Assembly (NCBI RefSeq): GCF_014190875.1
Contig: NZ_JACHVS010000002.1
Span: forward strand, 186,001 to 250,000
DNA length: 64,000 nt
Origin: Paeniglutamicibacter cryotolerans
GTDB lineage: Bacteria > Actinomycetota > Actinomycetes > Actinomycetales > Micrococcaceae
Direction: 5' to 3'
The position numbers were made by a program, and so were the translations under genes. Shown in pieces: positions 8,931-20,962 of this stretch. A model generated the notes under the pieces. It did no database searches. It was not told the DNA's origin and saw nothing but the letters and a program-made list of their open reading frames with translations. How positions within the stretch are numbered: the stretch's first letter is position 1; the number at the start of each line of letters is the position of its first letter.

Positions 8931-10511
8931 ATGGATCCCCTGGAAATTGCCCGCTGGCAATTCGGCATCACCACCGTTTACCACTTCCTGATGGTCCCAC
9001 TGACCATCGGACTGGGCATCCTCGTGGCCAGCCTCCAGACAGCCTGGTACCGCACCGGGAAGGAAGAATACCTGCGCATGACCAAGTTCTGGGGAAAACT
9101 CTTCCTCATTAACTTCATCATGGGCGTTGCCACCGGCATCGTGCAGGAGTTCCAGTTCGGCATGGCCTGGAGCGAGTACAGCCGCTTCGTCGGCGACGTC
9201 TTCGGCGCGCCGCTGGCCATGGAAGCGCTGCTGGCCTTCTTCGTCGAATCGACGTTCCTGGGCCTGTGGATCTTCGGCTGGAAGCGCCTGCCCAAGCGGG
9301 TGCACCTGGCCACCATCTGGTGCGCGACGCTGGCCACCGTCCTCTCCGCCTACTTCATCCTGGTCGCCAACTCATGGATGCAGCACCCCGTCGGCGTCGA
9401 ACTAATCGATGGGCGCGCCGTGATGACCGACGCCTGGGCCGTCTTCACCAACAACACCGCACTGGTCACCCTGCCACACACGCTCTTCGGAGCCTTCGCC
9501 GTAGCCGGCGGATTCCTGCTGGGCATCGCCTGGTTCCAGCTTTACCGCAGGCGCGCGGCCGGTATCGACACGGTCGACGCGGCGGGCAGGGTCATCGTCG
9601 GCGAGGACCCGAAACTGGGCAGGAACCGCGACAAGACCGACCACGCCGTGTGGATCAAGTCCCTGCGCCTTGGCGCCATGGTCGCCTTGGTTTCCTTCCT
9701 CGGCGTCGCGTTCTCCGGACATGCCCAGGCACAGCTGATGTTCGAACAGCAGCCGATGAAGATGGCCGCCGCGGAAGCCGCCTGCCACGACGGCACCGGC
9801 TTCTCCGTGCTGTCCATCGGTTCACTGCGCGGCGGGGCGAGCACCTGTGAGGACGTCGTCGGGGTCTACGAGATCCCGGGGCTGCTCTCCTTCCTGGCCA
9901 AGAACGACTTCACCACCGAAATCAAGGGCGTCAACACGCTGCTGCCGGAGTACCAGGCCAAATACGGCACCCACCTGCCCGAGGACCCGATGTATGGGGA
10001 GCGCGCCGGCTCCGAGATCAATTACCTGCCGCTGATGGAGGTCACTTACTGGGGCTTCCGGTTGATGATCACCCTCGGCGGGATGGCCGCCGCGGCCGCA
10101 GCCGTGGCGCTATGGATCACCCGCAAGGGGACGGTGCCGAACAGCAAGTGGCTTTCGCGTCTGGCTGTCGCTGGCATCGCGGCCCCGTTCGGCGCCAACG
10201 CCGCCGGCTGGATCTTCACGGAGATGGGCCGCCAGCCCTTCGTCGTGGCGCCGAACCCCACCTTCGACGGCATCGACCAGGTCTTCATGTTCACCGCCGC
10301 GGCAGTCTCCCCGGGCGTCAGCGCGGGCGAAATGCTCTTCTCGTTGATCAGCCTCACGGCGATCTATGCGGTCCTGCTGGTCGTCGAACTGGTTCTGCTC
10401 ACCCGCTACGTACGCGGCGGGGTCGCCGCAGGCATGCCCGAACTCAACGACCCGGCGGACCCGGGCGGGGACAAACACGACGACAGCGACGTGCTCGCCT
10501 TCGCCTACTAG
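8931..10511 (+). CDS. cydA: Cytochrome bd ubiquinol/menaquinol oxidase subunit I
   Basis: This 526-residue membrane protein carries hemes b558, b595 and d and reduces oxygen with quinol electrons without pumping protons. The N-terminus MDPLEIARWQFGITTVYHFL contains the conserved heme-ligand histidine. About nine helices follow, and the quinol-site sequence GWIFTEMGRQPFVV lies near residue 425. The Q-loop is short, as in other Gram-positive CydA proteins. The ATG at 8931 follows GAGAGGT. It is the first gene of cydA-cydB-cydDC (27-base and 6-base gaps), probably under the double dyad upstream. Confidence 0.97.
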   Translation: MDPLEIARWQFGITTVYHFLMVPLTIGLGILVASLQTAWYRTGKEEYLRMTKFWGKLFLINFIMGVATGIVQEFQFGMAWSEYSRFVGDVFGAPLAMEALLAFFVESTFLGLWIFGWKRLPKRVHLATIWCATLATVLSAYFILVANSWMQHPVGVELIDGRAVMTDAWAVFTNNTALVTLPHTLFGAFAVAGGFLLGIAWFQLYRRRAAGIDTVDAAGRVIVGEDPKLGRNRDKTDHAVWIKSLRLGAMVALVSFLGVAFSGHAQAQLMFEQQPMKMAAAEAACHDGTGFSVLSIGSLRGGASTCEDVVGVYEIPGLLSFLAKNDFTTEIKGVNTLLPEYQAKYGTHLPEDPMYGERAGSEINYLPLMEVTYWGFRLMITLGGMAAAAAAVALWITRKGTVPNSKWLSRLAVAGIAAPFGANAAGWIFTEMGRQPFVVAPNPTFDGIDQVFMFTAAAVSPGVSAGEMLFSLISLTAIYAVLLVVELVLLTRYVRGGVAAGMPELNDPADPGGDKHDDSDVLAFAY

Positions 10512-10538
10512 CCCGCCGATCCGAGACAAAGGACGATC

Positions 10539-11561
10539 ATGGATTCCCTCCCCACCCTGTGGTTCATACTCATCGCCGTACTCTGGGCCGGCTACCTCTT
10601 CCTCGAGGGCTTCGACCTGGGCGTGGGCATGCTCATGCGGCTGTTCGCCCGCAACGAGTCCCAACGCCGCGTGTTGCTCAACACCGTCGGCCCGGTCTGG
10701 GACGGTAACGAGGTGTGGCTGATCACCGCCGGCGGTGCGATGTTCGCCGCCTTCCCCTACTGGTATGCCTCGTTGTTTTCCGCGCTCTACATCCCCTTGG
10801 TCTTCGTGCTGGCCGCGCTGATCTTCCGGGCCGTGGCCTTCGAATACCGCGGCAAGGCGCGCACCCGGACGGCCAGGAACCTCTGGGACAACGCGATCGC
10901 CATCGGCTCCTTCGTGACGGCGTTCGGCATCGGCGCGATGCTTGCGCTGAGTACCACCGGATTGCCGCTGAACGCCAACGGAGACCGGGTTGGCGGTCCC
11001 TTCGCCTGGTTCACCGGGTACGCCGTGCTGGGCGGGTTGGCAGTGGTGGGTTTCTCGCTGATACATGCTCTGGCGTTCCTGTCGCTGAAGACCGACGGGG
11101 AGATCCGGGTGCGGGCCCGCGCCCTGCTGGCGCGCTGGATGCCAGTGGGGCTGCTGCCGATGGCAGGCTGGGCCATCGCCGTGGTGTTGCTCAACGGCAA
11201 GGCGCTGCCCTGGGTGCTGCTGGTGCTGGCGGTGCTGGCCGCCCTTGCCGCCTGGCTCTTTGCCCGCGCTGATGGCGAGGGCCGCACGTTCATTTCGCTG
11301 GGCCTGTTCCTGGTGCTGGGTGTCGCGACGATCTTCACCGCAGCGTTCCCGAACGTGCTTCCCTCCACCCTCGATGCCGCGTTCAACCTCACCGTCGCGA
11401 ACGCTTCATCCTCGCCGTACACCTTGAAGTTGATGAGCATCGTTGCCGCGTTCGGCGTCCCGTTGGTGCTGGCCTACCAGGGGTGGACCTACTGGGTGTT
11501 CCGCAAACGCATCTCCGAGGCGCAGATTCCCGCAGCCCATCCCGTGACACCGATCGTCTAG
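10539..11561 (+). CDS. cydB: Cytochrome bd oxidase subunit II
   Basis: This 340-residue subunit completes the bd oxidase with CydA. The opening (LWFILIAVLWAGYLFLEGFD) and the GPVWDGNEVWLI motif near residue 50 are diagnostic of CydB. Eight to nine hydrophobic helices are visible. An AAAGGA ribosome-binding site precedes the ATG, 27 bases after cydA. It is followed six bases later by cydDC, so the oxidase and its assembly exporter are made together. Confidence 0.97.
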   Translation: MDSLPTLWFILIAVLWAGYLFLEGFDLGVGMLMRLFARNESQRRVLLNTVGPVWDGNEVWLITAGGAMFAAFPYWYASLFSALYIPLVFVLAALIFRAVAFEYRGKARTRTARNLWDNAIAIGSFVTAFGIGAMLALSTTGLPLNANGDRVGGPFAWFTGYAVLGGLAVVGFSLIHALAFLSLKTDGEIRVRARALLARWMPVGLLPMAGWAIAVVLLNGKALPWVLLVLAVLAALAAWLFARADGEGRTFISLGLFLVLGVATIFTAAFPNVLPSTLDAAFNLTVANASSSPYTLKLMSIVAAFGVPLVLAYQGWTYWVFRKRISEAQIPAAHPVTPIV

Positions 11562-11567
11562 GACGCC

Positions 11568-14500
11568 ATGAAACCGCAACTACCCGAGGGACCCGGCGGG
11601 CGCAGGGTCGCCGCCGGACTGGTCCTGCTGGCCGCGTTGAAGGCAGCAGGCCTGATCCTGATAGCGGATGCGCTCGCCACGGGCATCGCGCAACTGGCTG
11701 GCGGAGGGACGCTGTCTGTGCGGCGGCTGCTGGTGGTTGGGATCACCGGGGCCCTGGCCCGCGCCCTTGCCGTCTGGGCCACTGCACTGCTCAGCCGCCG
11801 CGCGGGCCTCGGTGCCAAGGAGCAGCTCCGGGGACGCCTGCTCAAATCCGGGCTCGAGGGGCAGCCGGGGGTGGCCGGGAAGCTGGGCCACGGGGCGCTC
11901 TCGGCGCTGGCCAGCCGCGGGCTCGACGCGCTGGACGAGTACTACACGAAGTACCTGCCGGCACTGTTTGCCGCCGCCGTGATACCGCTGATGCTGCTGG
12001 TGCGGATCCTGGTCGCCGACTGGGTCAGCGCGTTGATCCTCACCCTTACCCTGCCGCTGGTGCCCGCCTTCATGATCCTGATCGGCCTGCATACCCAGGA
12101 CCGCGTCCGCGTGGCGGCCGTCGGACTGGACCGGCTGGCCAACCAGCTGATGGAACTGGCCCAGGGGCTGCCGGCCTTGATCGGGCTCCGCCGGGCCGGG
12201 GCCAAGGGCCGCGCCCTGGAGCGCGTCACCGAGGACTACCGCCGCGCGACCATGGGCACGCTGCGCACGGCATTCGTGTCCGGCCTGGCCCTTGAACTGA
12301 TTGCCACGATTTCGGTGGCGGTCCTCGCCGTATTCATCGGCGTGCGCCTGGTCCACGGCGGCATGGGGCTGGAGGCCGGCCTGCTCGCGCTGATGCTGGC
12401 CCCCGAATGCTTCTCACCGCTGCGGGAACTGGGTTCGGCCTACCACTCAGCGGAGGACGGGTCCGAGGCGCTACGCCGAACCCGGGAGATCCTGGCCAGC
12501 AGGGAAACCGGGGAAACCGGGGAGAATGACGAGCTGGCGCCCATGGACGGTATCGCCGTGCGGGCGCAGGGTCTTCGGATCGGATACCGGGCCCGTCCCG
12601 ACGTCGTCGTCACCGAGGCGACATTCACGCTGGACGTCGGAGGGGTGCTGGTGCTTGATGCGGCCAGCGGAACCGGCAAGAGTACGCTGCTGAACGCCGT
12701 GGCGGGGGTGCTGGAACACCGCGGACCCGATGCCGAGGCAGTGCTCACCGGGATGCTTCGGACCGGAGCCGACACGGTGGGCTGGATTTCCCAGCACCCG
12801 GCCTTCAGCCAGGACACCGCGGAGGACGAACTGCGCCTGCACGCGGGGCGCCGGGTGGATGGCGCCGAGGTGCTTGCCGTCCTCGGCTCGGTGAATGCCG
12901 GGCACCTGATCGGGGCCCGGCTGAGCGATGCCAGCCCGGGGGAGCTGCGCCGCATTGCGGTGGCCCGCGCCCTGCTGCATCTCAAGGACGCGCCCGGGCC
13001 AAGGCTGCTGGTGGCCGATGAGCCCACGGCCCATCTTGACCCGGTCAGTGCCGAGGCGGTCCGCACGGCGCTGGCGGCCCTGCGCGGGGATACAGCGCTG
13101 CTGGTGGCAAGCCACGACCCCGTGCTGGCAGCACTGCTGCGTCGAGGGGAACCTGCCAGCATCGTTCCCGCGACTTCGACGGCGACTTCGACTTCGACGA
13201 CAGCGCATGCGAGCGCCACTCACCCGGCGCCCGGAACGTTTTCTTCCACCGCTGCCGGTGACCGGACGCCAGCAGCGGGCGCCCGCAGCCATTGGCGCAT
13301 GCTGCGCACGCTTCCGTGGACCGGGAGACAGGGCATGGCCGTGGGCATCGTCCTCGCGGCGCTGGCCGCGCTGGCCGCAGTGGGACTCACCGGCGTGTCC
13401 GGGTGGTTGATCGTTTCGGCCAGCCACCAGCCGCCGATCATGCACCTGCTGGTCGCGATTGTGGCAGTGCGGGCCTTCGGAATCGGACGCTCTGTGCTGC
13501 GATACGCCGAACGCCTCGCCGTGCACGACGCCGTGCTGCGGTGGGCCGGCACGCTGCGCACCCGGATCTGGGATGCGCTTTCCACCCGCCCCGAACACTG
13601 GGGCAGGATGACCCGCTCGGGTGCCGCGCTGGGCCGCCTGGTCGCCGAGGTCGACGAGGTCCGCGACACGGTGCCGCGGGTGCTGGTTCCTCCGGCTTCG
13701 GCACTGCTGAGCTGGGCGGCAGTGAGCGTGGGCATCGGTTTCTGGGCGCCGGGAGCGCTCGGGGTATCGATCGGACTCGGGGTGCTCGCCTTCGTGCTGC
13801 TACCGCCGCTGGTGCTGGCGGTGGAACAACGCCACTCGGTGGAACTTTCGGCCCACCGGATCGCGTTGGGGGAGCGGATCCCCACGATCCTGCGTGCCAG
13901 CGCCGACCTGGGTGCCCATGGCGCCGTGGATCGGGCGACCGGCGAATTCACGGCGGCCGATGCCCGGGCCAGCACCGTGCTGCGGCGCAGTGCCCGCGGT
14001 GCCGGGCTCGGCCAGGGAGCGAGCGTGCTGTTGTGCTCGCTGGCAGCCGTTGCCGCGGTGGTAGCCGTGGGCGCGACGGGCGGAAGCGGTGAAATGGCCG
14101 CCGTGGCCGGATTACTGCTGCTGGCCATGGCCGAACCGCTGGCGGATGCCGCCGTGTCGGCATCGCTGGTGCCGCAGCTGGACGACGGTCTGCGGCGCAT
14201 CGAATCTTCGCTGGGAACCGGGACGGCCGGCATCCGTGCAGCGGCCGAATCCGTGGCCACGGCCGGCCGGCCGGGGACCGCCGCGGCAGCCCCGATGGGC
14301 CTGCGGCTCCAGGGCGTCACGCTGGGCTGGGGCCGGGGGAACGACGTCCTCAGCGGGATCGACGCGAGGGTGCTGCCCGGACACTGGCTGGCGGTCACCG
14401 GGCCATCGGGAAGCGGCAAGTCCACGCTGCTGGCCGCGATGCTCGGGGCGCTGGCGCCGCGCGCCGGCACGCTATCGGTGGGCGATGGCGGCGGCTGGCG

Positions 14501-15020
14501 GAGAATGTCCGCCGGGGATGCGGCGCGGATCGCCTGGTGCCCGCAGGAGGCGCACCTCTTTGATTCATCGGTGCGCCGGAACCTGGGCCTGGGCCGGGAA
14601 GAGGCCGACCAGCCAAGCGACGCCGAACTGTCCGAGGTGCTCGGGGCCATCGGACTCGGGGATTGGCTGGCCTCCAGTCCGGAGGGGCTGGACACCCGGA
14701 TCGGTTCCGGCGGGCACCGGCTCTCCGGCGGCCAGCGCCAACGCCTTGCCGTGGCTCGGGCGCTGCTGGCGCGGGCCGACGTCCTGCTGCTCGATGAACC
14801 GACGGCGCACCTGGGCCAGGACGAATCGGTGGAACTGATCACCGACTTGCGTCGGGCGCTCGCCGGGAAGGCGGTCGTGCTGGTCACCCACGACCGGCGG
14901 CTGGAGGCCCATGCTGATTCCGTGCTGCGCCTGGATGCTGCGCCCCGGGACACTTCGCCAGAGTGGTGGGGGGCCGCAGTGCGTGGCACCCCTGTGGCCG
15001 CAGGTGCCGCGGCGCGGTAG
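11568..15020 (+). CDS. cydDC: Fused CydD-CydC thiol-reductant ABC exporter
   Basis: This 1150-residue protein contains two full ABC exporter halves. CydDC exports glutathione or cysteine and is needed to assemble cytochrome bd. The first half (about 1-530) has six helices, Walker A (ASGTGKSTL, about 365) and Walker B with LLVADEPTAHLD. Its ABC signature is divergent (ASPGELRR instead of LSGGQ). The second half (about 580-1150) has its own helices, Walker A (GPSGSGKSTLL, about 945), a canonical LSGGQRQR (about 1053) and LLLDEPTAHL. A Thr/Ser/Ala linker (about 530-565) joins them. In many bacteria these are two genes; here a single uninterrupted frame ensures the heterodimer. Confidence 0.95.
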   Translation: MKPQLPEGPGGRRVAAGLVLLAALKAAGLILIADALATGIAQLAGGGTLSVRRLLVVGITGALARALAVWATALLSRRAGLGAKEQLRGRLLKSGLEGQPGVAGKLGHGALSALASRGLDALDEYYTKYLPALFAAAVIPLMLLVRILVADWVSALILTLTLPLVPAFMILIGLHTQDRVRVAAVGLDRLANQLMELAQGLPALIGLRRAGAKGRALERVTEDYRRATMGTLRTAFVSGLALELIATISVAVLAVFIGVRLVHGGMGLEAGLLALMLAPECFSPLRELGSAYHSAEDGSEALRRTREILASRETGETGENDELAPMDGIAVRAQGLRIGYRARPDVVVTEATFTLDVGGVLVLDAASGTGKSTLLNAVAGVLEHRGPDAEAVLTGMLRTGADTVGWISQHPAFSQDTAEDELRLHAGRRVDGAEVLAVLGSVNAGHLIGARLSDASPGELRRIAVARALLHLKDAPGPRLLVADEPTAHLDPVSAEAVRTALAALRGDTALLVASHDPVLAALLRRGEPASIVPATSTATSTSTTAHASATHPAPGTFSSTAAGDRTPAAGARSHWRMLRTLPWTGRQGMAVGIVLAALAALAAVGLTGVSGWLIVSASHQPPIMHLLVAIVAVRAFGIGRSVLRYAERLAVHDAVLRWAGTLRTRIWDALSTRPEHWGRMTRSGAALGRLVAEVDEVRDTVPRVLVPPASALLSWAAVSVGIGFWAPGALGVSIGLGVLAFVLLPPLVLAVEQRHSVELSAHRIALGERIPTILRASADLGAHGAVDRATGEFTAADARASTVLRRSARGAGLGQGASVLLCSLAAVAAVVAVGATGGSGEMAAVAGLLLLAMAEPLADAAVSASLVPQLDDGLRRIESSLGTGTAGIRAAAESVATAGRPGTAAAAPMGLRLQGVTLGWGRGNDVLSGIDARVLPGHWLAVTGPSGSGKSTLLAAMLGALAPRAGTLSVGDGGGWRRMSAGDAARIAWCPQEAHLFDSSVRRNLGLGREEADQPSDAELSEVLGAIGLGDWLASSPEGLDTRIGSGGHRLSGGQRQRLAVARALLARADVLLLDEPTAHLGQDESVELITDLRRALAGKAVVLVTHDRRLEAHADSVLRLDAAPRDTSPEWWGAAVRGTPVAAGAAAR

Positions 15021-15055
15021 GCCATCGCGGCAGGAGGACTGCGCCGAGGACACCA

Positions 15056-15094
15056 AAGGGCGGTGCCGCAACCATGGTTGCCGGTACCGCCCTT
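15056..15094. terminator. 39-bp near-perfect palindrome between convergent cydDC and parC
   Basis: AAGGGCGGT (15056-15064) pairs with ACCGCCCTT (15086-15094), and the interior continues with only a wobble and one mismatch pair around a central CCATGG. It lies between the ends of convergent genes and most likely terminates both. Confidence 0.8.
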
Positions 15095-15167
15095 GCCGCA
15101 TCCGCTCCTGCGCCACCGACTCGGAGCAGCGGGGAGCGGTCTGCCCGGGTGGTCCCCGGGTGGTGGA

Positions 15168-17834
<2,667 letters not shown>

Positions 17835-17968
17835 GCTGTTCTCGGATCCTCGAATCGGGGCTATTCCGGCACCTGGGCCGGAAAAGGGGGGTGAGTGCGC
17901 CGGATGGGTGTGCGCCGGCGGCGCGTCCAACACTCCCTGTGGGGGATAACTGCGGATAGGCTAAGCCT

Positions 17969-20671
17969 ATGGTGGATGGACGCAAACCGGGCGAATATCC
18001 GGCTTACTGGGAAGCCGATGTCGTGCTGCGCAACGGGTCCACGGCCCATTTGCGCCCGATCCGGGCCACCGATGCCGACGCCCTGCAGGCGCTGCACCGG
18101 GGCCAGTCGGAGGCATCGGTCTATCTCCGCTATTTTACGTACAAATCGGCGCTTACCGCCAAAGAGCTCAAACGCTTCACCGAGGTGGACCACGTGGACC
18201 GCGTCGCGTTCGTGGTGCTGCGCGGAGAGGCGATCATCGGGGTAGGCCGCTACGACCGGCTCGAGGACCGCAAACAGGCCGAGGTCGCGTTCAACATTTC
18301 CGACGCGTACCAAGGCATGGGCGTGGGATCGATCCTGCTCGAACACCTGGCGGCGGCGGCCCGCGAGAACGGCATCGAACGATTCTGTGCCGAGGTGCTT
18401 CCGGAGAACCGCAAGATGCTCACCGTTTTCGCCGAGGCCGGCTACGAGGTCAAGCGGCACTTCGACGAGGGCGTGGTGATGCTCGAATTCCCGATCGACC
18501 CGACCGAGCGCTCCCGCGCCGTGATGGAATCGCGGGAACACCGCGCGGAGGCCCAATCGCTGCGCGAGCTGCTCACCGCCTCCTCCGTCGCCGTGATCGG
18601 CGCATCGCGGGCCTGGGGCTCGATCGGCTATACGCTGCTGGAAAACGTGATCGAGGGAGGCTTCACCGGAGCGGTTTACGGGATCAACCCGAAGGCGTTC
18701 GAACTGGCCGGGATGATCTCCTACGCCTCGCTCGCCGAGGTGCCCGGACCGGTTGACCTGGCGGTGATCGCCGTGCCGCAAAGCGAAATCACCGCCGTCA
18801 TCAACGACTGCGCCGCCTTCGGGGTCAAGGGCCTGCTGGTGGTCACCGGCGGGTACGAGGACGAGGGCCGGGACGGGCTGGTGCGCCAACGCGAACTGGT
18901 GCGCCTGGCCCGTGCCAACGGCATGCGGATGATCGGCCCGGCCTCGCTCGGGGTGCTCAACACCGACCCTGCCGTGCGCCTGAACGCGTCCGTCTCGCCG
19001 GGCATGCCGAGCCCTGGCTCGCTGGGGCTCTTCTCCCAGTCGGCGGCCATCGGCGTGCTGCTCTATGCCGCCTCCTCGCGCCGCTCGGTGGGGCTGGGGA
19101 CGTTCATCTCCGCCGGCAACCGGGCCGATGTCTCGGGCAACGACGCGATGCAGTTCTGGGAGGACGACCCCGGCACCAGCGCGGTGGGACTGTACCTGGA
19201 GAGCTTCGGCAACCCGCGCAAGTTCTCACGTATCGCCCGCCGTCTCTCGCGCTCCAAACCGGTGATCGTCGCAAAGTCCGATGTCATGGGCCTGCGGTTG
19301 CCCCCGGGACATGCCGTGCGCACGACGCAGGCCCCGTTGGGCGCCGTGGATGCGATGCTGCGCCAGTCCGGGGTGATCCGCGTGCAGACCAATGAGGAAC
19401 TGATGGACATCGCGCAGATCGTCGCGGCTCAGCCGCTGCCCGCCGGCGATGGCGTGGCGGTGCTGACCAACTCGGTCGCGCTGGCCTCGGTGGTGGCCGA
19501 TGCCGCCGAGCAGCATGGGCTGCGGGTGATCCACAACGTTTCGGACATCGCCCTGGAAGACGGCCAATCCGGGGCGCTGCCGCTGCTGGCGACCAGGCTG
19601 GCCGGGCTGCTGGCAGACGAAGCGGTGCACAGCGCCGTCATCTGCCTGCTCCCGGCCCGGGGAATCAGCACCCTCGCGCTGGCCGAAACCATCCGCCGCT
19701 GCGCCGGTTCCAGCGGCAAACCGGTGGTCGTGGCGTTCACCGGGATCACCGACGCGTCTGTTCCCGTCGAGGGGCTGCTGGACACCGAACTGACCGAGGC
19801 CGGAAACCAGCTCGGGCTGCCGTGCTATTCGAGCCCCGGCCAGGCGGTCATCGCACTGGCCGCCGTGGTCCGCTATGCCCAGTGGCGTGCCCGTGATTTC
19901 GGCGAACCGACGCTCCCGGCCGGCATCGACTCCGACCGGGCGGCCGTGTTGATCGACGCGGCCCGTGCGAAGGTCGGCGGTACCGACCTGCTGCGCCTGC
20001 CCCGGGAGCAGGCCGCCGCGCTGCTGGCCTGCTACGGGATCCAGGTGCTGGAATCGGTCGAGTTCGCCACTGCGGACCAAGCTGTGGCCGCGGCCGGGAG
20101 GCTGGGCTGGCCGGTGGCCATCAAAACCCGTGAGGCGAACCTGCGTCACCGCCTTGACCTGGGCGGGGTGCGGCTGAACATCACCGACGAGGCGGTGCTG
20201 CGGAGCAACATCGAGCACATGCGCGAGACGCTGGCCCCGTACGGCGACCACGAGCTGGAGATCCAGTCGATGGCCCCCGGCGGGCAGGGGTGCGTGGTGC
20301 GTGCGCTGGAGGATCCACTGCTGGGTCCGCTGATCTCCTTCGGCCTGGCCGGCGACGCGGTGAACCTGCTCGATGACTGGGCCCATGGCATCCCGCCGTT
20401 GACCAACACGGACCTCGCGGAACTGGTGCGCACGCCGCGTGCCGCGGCACGGCTCTTCGGCTACCAGGGCCTGCCGCCGGTGGACGTCGGGCTGCTTGAG
20501 GACTTCCTGAACCGCGTGGCACGGATGAAAGACGAGCACCCCGAGGTCTCGCTGCTGGAATTCAACCCGGTGATGGCCTCCGACTCCGGGCTGACGGTAC
20601 TCTCGGCCGAGGTCTGGATCGGGAACCCGGAGCAGCGCACCGACTCGGCCCGCCGAGCCCTGTCCAGCTGA
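17969..20671 (+). CDS. Bifunctional GNAT acetyltransferase / acyl-CoA synthetase-like protein (Pat family)
   Basis: A 900-residue protein. Residues about 15-175 form a GNAT domain with the acetyl-CoA loop QGMGVGSILLEHLAAAA near 112-128. From about 190 a CoA-binding Rossmann domain begins (SVAVIGASRAWGSIGYTLLE). Succinyl-CoA-synthetase-like domains follow, with a candidate His in PPGHAVRTTQAPLG (about 445), and an ATP-grasp domain fills about 660-890. Proteins of this type (Pat/PatA) acetylate lysines, for example on acyl-CoA synthetases. Gammaproteobacterial Pat has GNAT at the C-terminus; the GNAT-first order here matches the actinobacterial (Streptomyces) form. Targets cannot be inferred from the neighbours. 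Confidence 0.9.
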   Translation: MVDGRKPGEYPAYWEADVVLRNGSTAHLRPIRATDADALQALHRGQSEASVYLRYFTYKSALTAKELKRFTEVDHVDRVAFVVLRGEAIIGVGRYDRLEDRKQAEVAFNISDAYQGMGVGSILLEHLAAAARENGIERFCAEVLPENRKMLTVFAEAGYEVKRHFDEGVVMLEFPIDPTERSRAVMESREHRAEAQSLRELLTASSVAVIGASRAWGSIGYTLLENVIEGGFTGAVYGINPKAFELAGMISYASLAEVPGPVDLAVIAVPQSEITAVINDCAAFGVKGLLVVTGGYEDEGRDGLVRQRELVRLARANGMRMIGPASLGVLNTDPAVRLNASVSPGMPSPGSLGLFSQSAAIGVLLYAASSRRSVGLGTFISAGNRADVSGNDAMQFWEDDPGTSAVGLYLESFGNPRKFSRIARRLSRSKPVIVAKSDVMGLRLPPGHAVRTTQAPLGAVDAMLRQSGVIRVQTNEELMDIAQIVAAQPLPAGDGVAVLTNSVALASVVADAAEQHGLRVIHNVSDIALEDGQSGALPLLATRLAGLLADEAVHSAVICLLPARGISTLALAETIRRCAGSSGKPVVVAFTGITDASVPVEGLLDTELTEAGNQLGLPCYSSPGQAVIALAAVVRYAQWRARDFGEPTLPAGIDSDRAAVLIDAARAKVGGTDLLRLPREQAAALLACYGIQVLESVEFATADQAVAAAGRLGWPVAIKTREANLRHRLDLGGVRLNITDEAVLRSNIEHMRETLAPYGDHELEIQSMAPGGQGCVVRALEDPLLGPLISFGLAGDAVNLLDDWAHGIPPLTNTDLAELVRTPRAAARLFGYQGLPPVDVGLLEDFLNRVARMKDEHPEVSLLEFNPVMASDSGLTVLSAEVWIGNPEQRTDSARRALSS

Positions 20672-20962
20672 TCGGACATGTCGCGGCGATCCGGCTCGCC
20701 GGTGGCCCACGGCCCTAGAGCCTTGGATGATTGAAGTTCCGGAGCACAGGCGGATCCTTGCCCGGGAGTTCGTTCTCGTGCGTAGGTCCATGTTCATGTA
20801 CCGGAGGGTGCGGATTGCCGGTAAGCTCCGGATCCCCATAGAGGTTGCGCTCCGGGCCGGGTCTATATTCGGCAACGGGATGACGAAGGGCACCCCGGAG
20901 ATGGTCCGAATTCCCAGCCGGCCGGGCAGGGTCCGGTAGCCGATCAGCACAATCAGCCGGCG
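20672..20962. other. 291-bp intergenic stretch, no supported gene
   Basis: Between the Pat-like gene and the broken gene both strands have short open frames (for example a 70-codon frame at 20727-20939 on the plus strand). None has a convincing ribosome-binding site, codon bias or recognisable sequence. No clear terminator is visible. Confidence 0.4.

Noticed and set aside
13165..13210. Short GACTTC-type repeats, considered as a repeat array
   Set aside because: They are in frame inside cydDC, coding its Thr/Ser linker, and are far too short and few for a CRISPR or minisatellite call.
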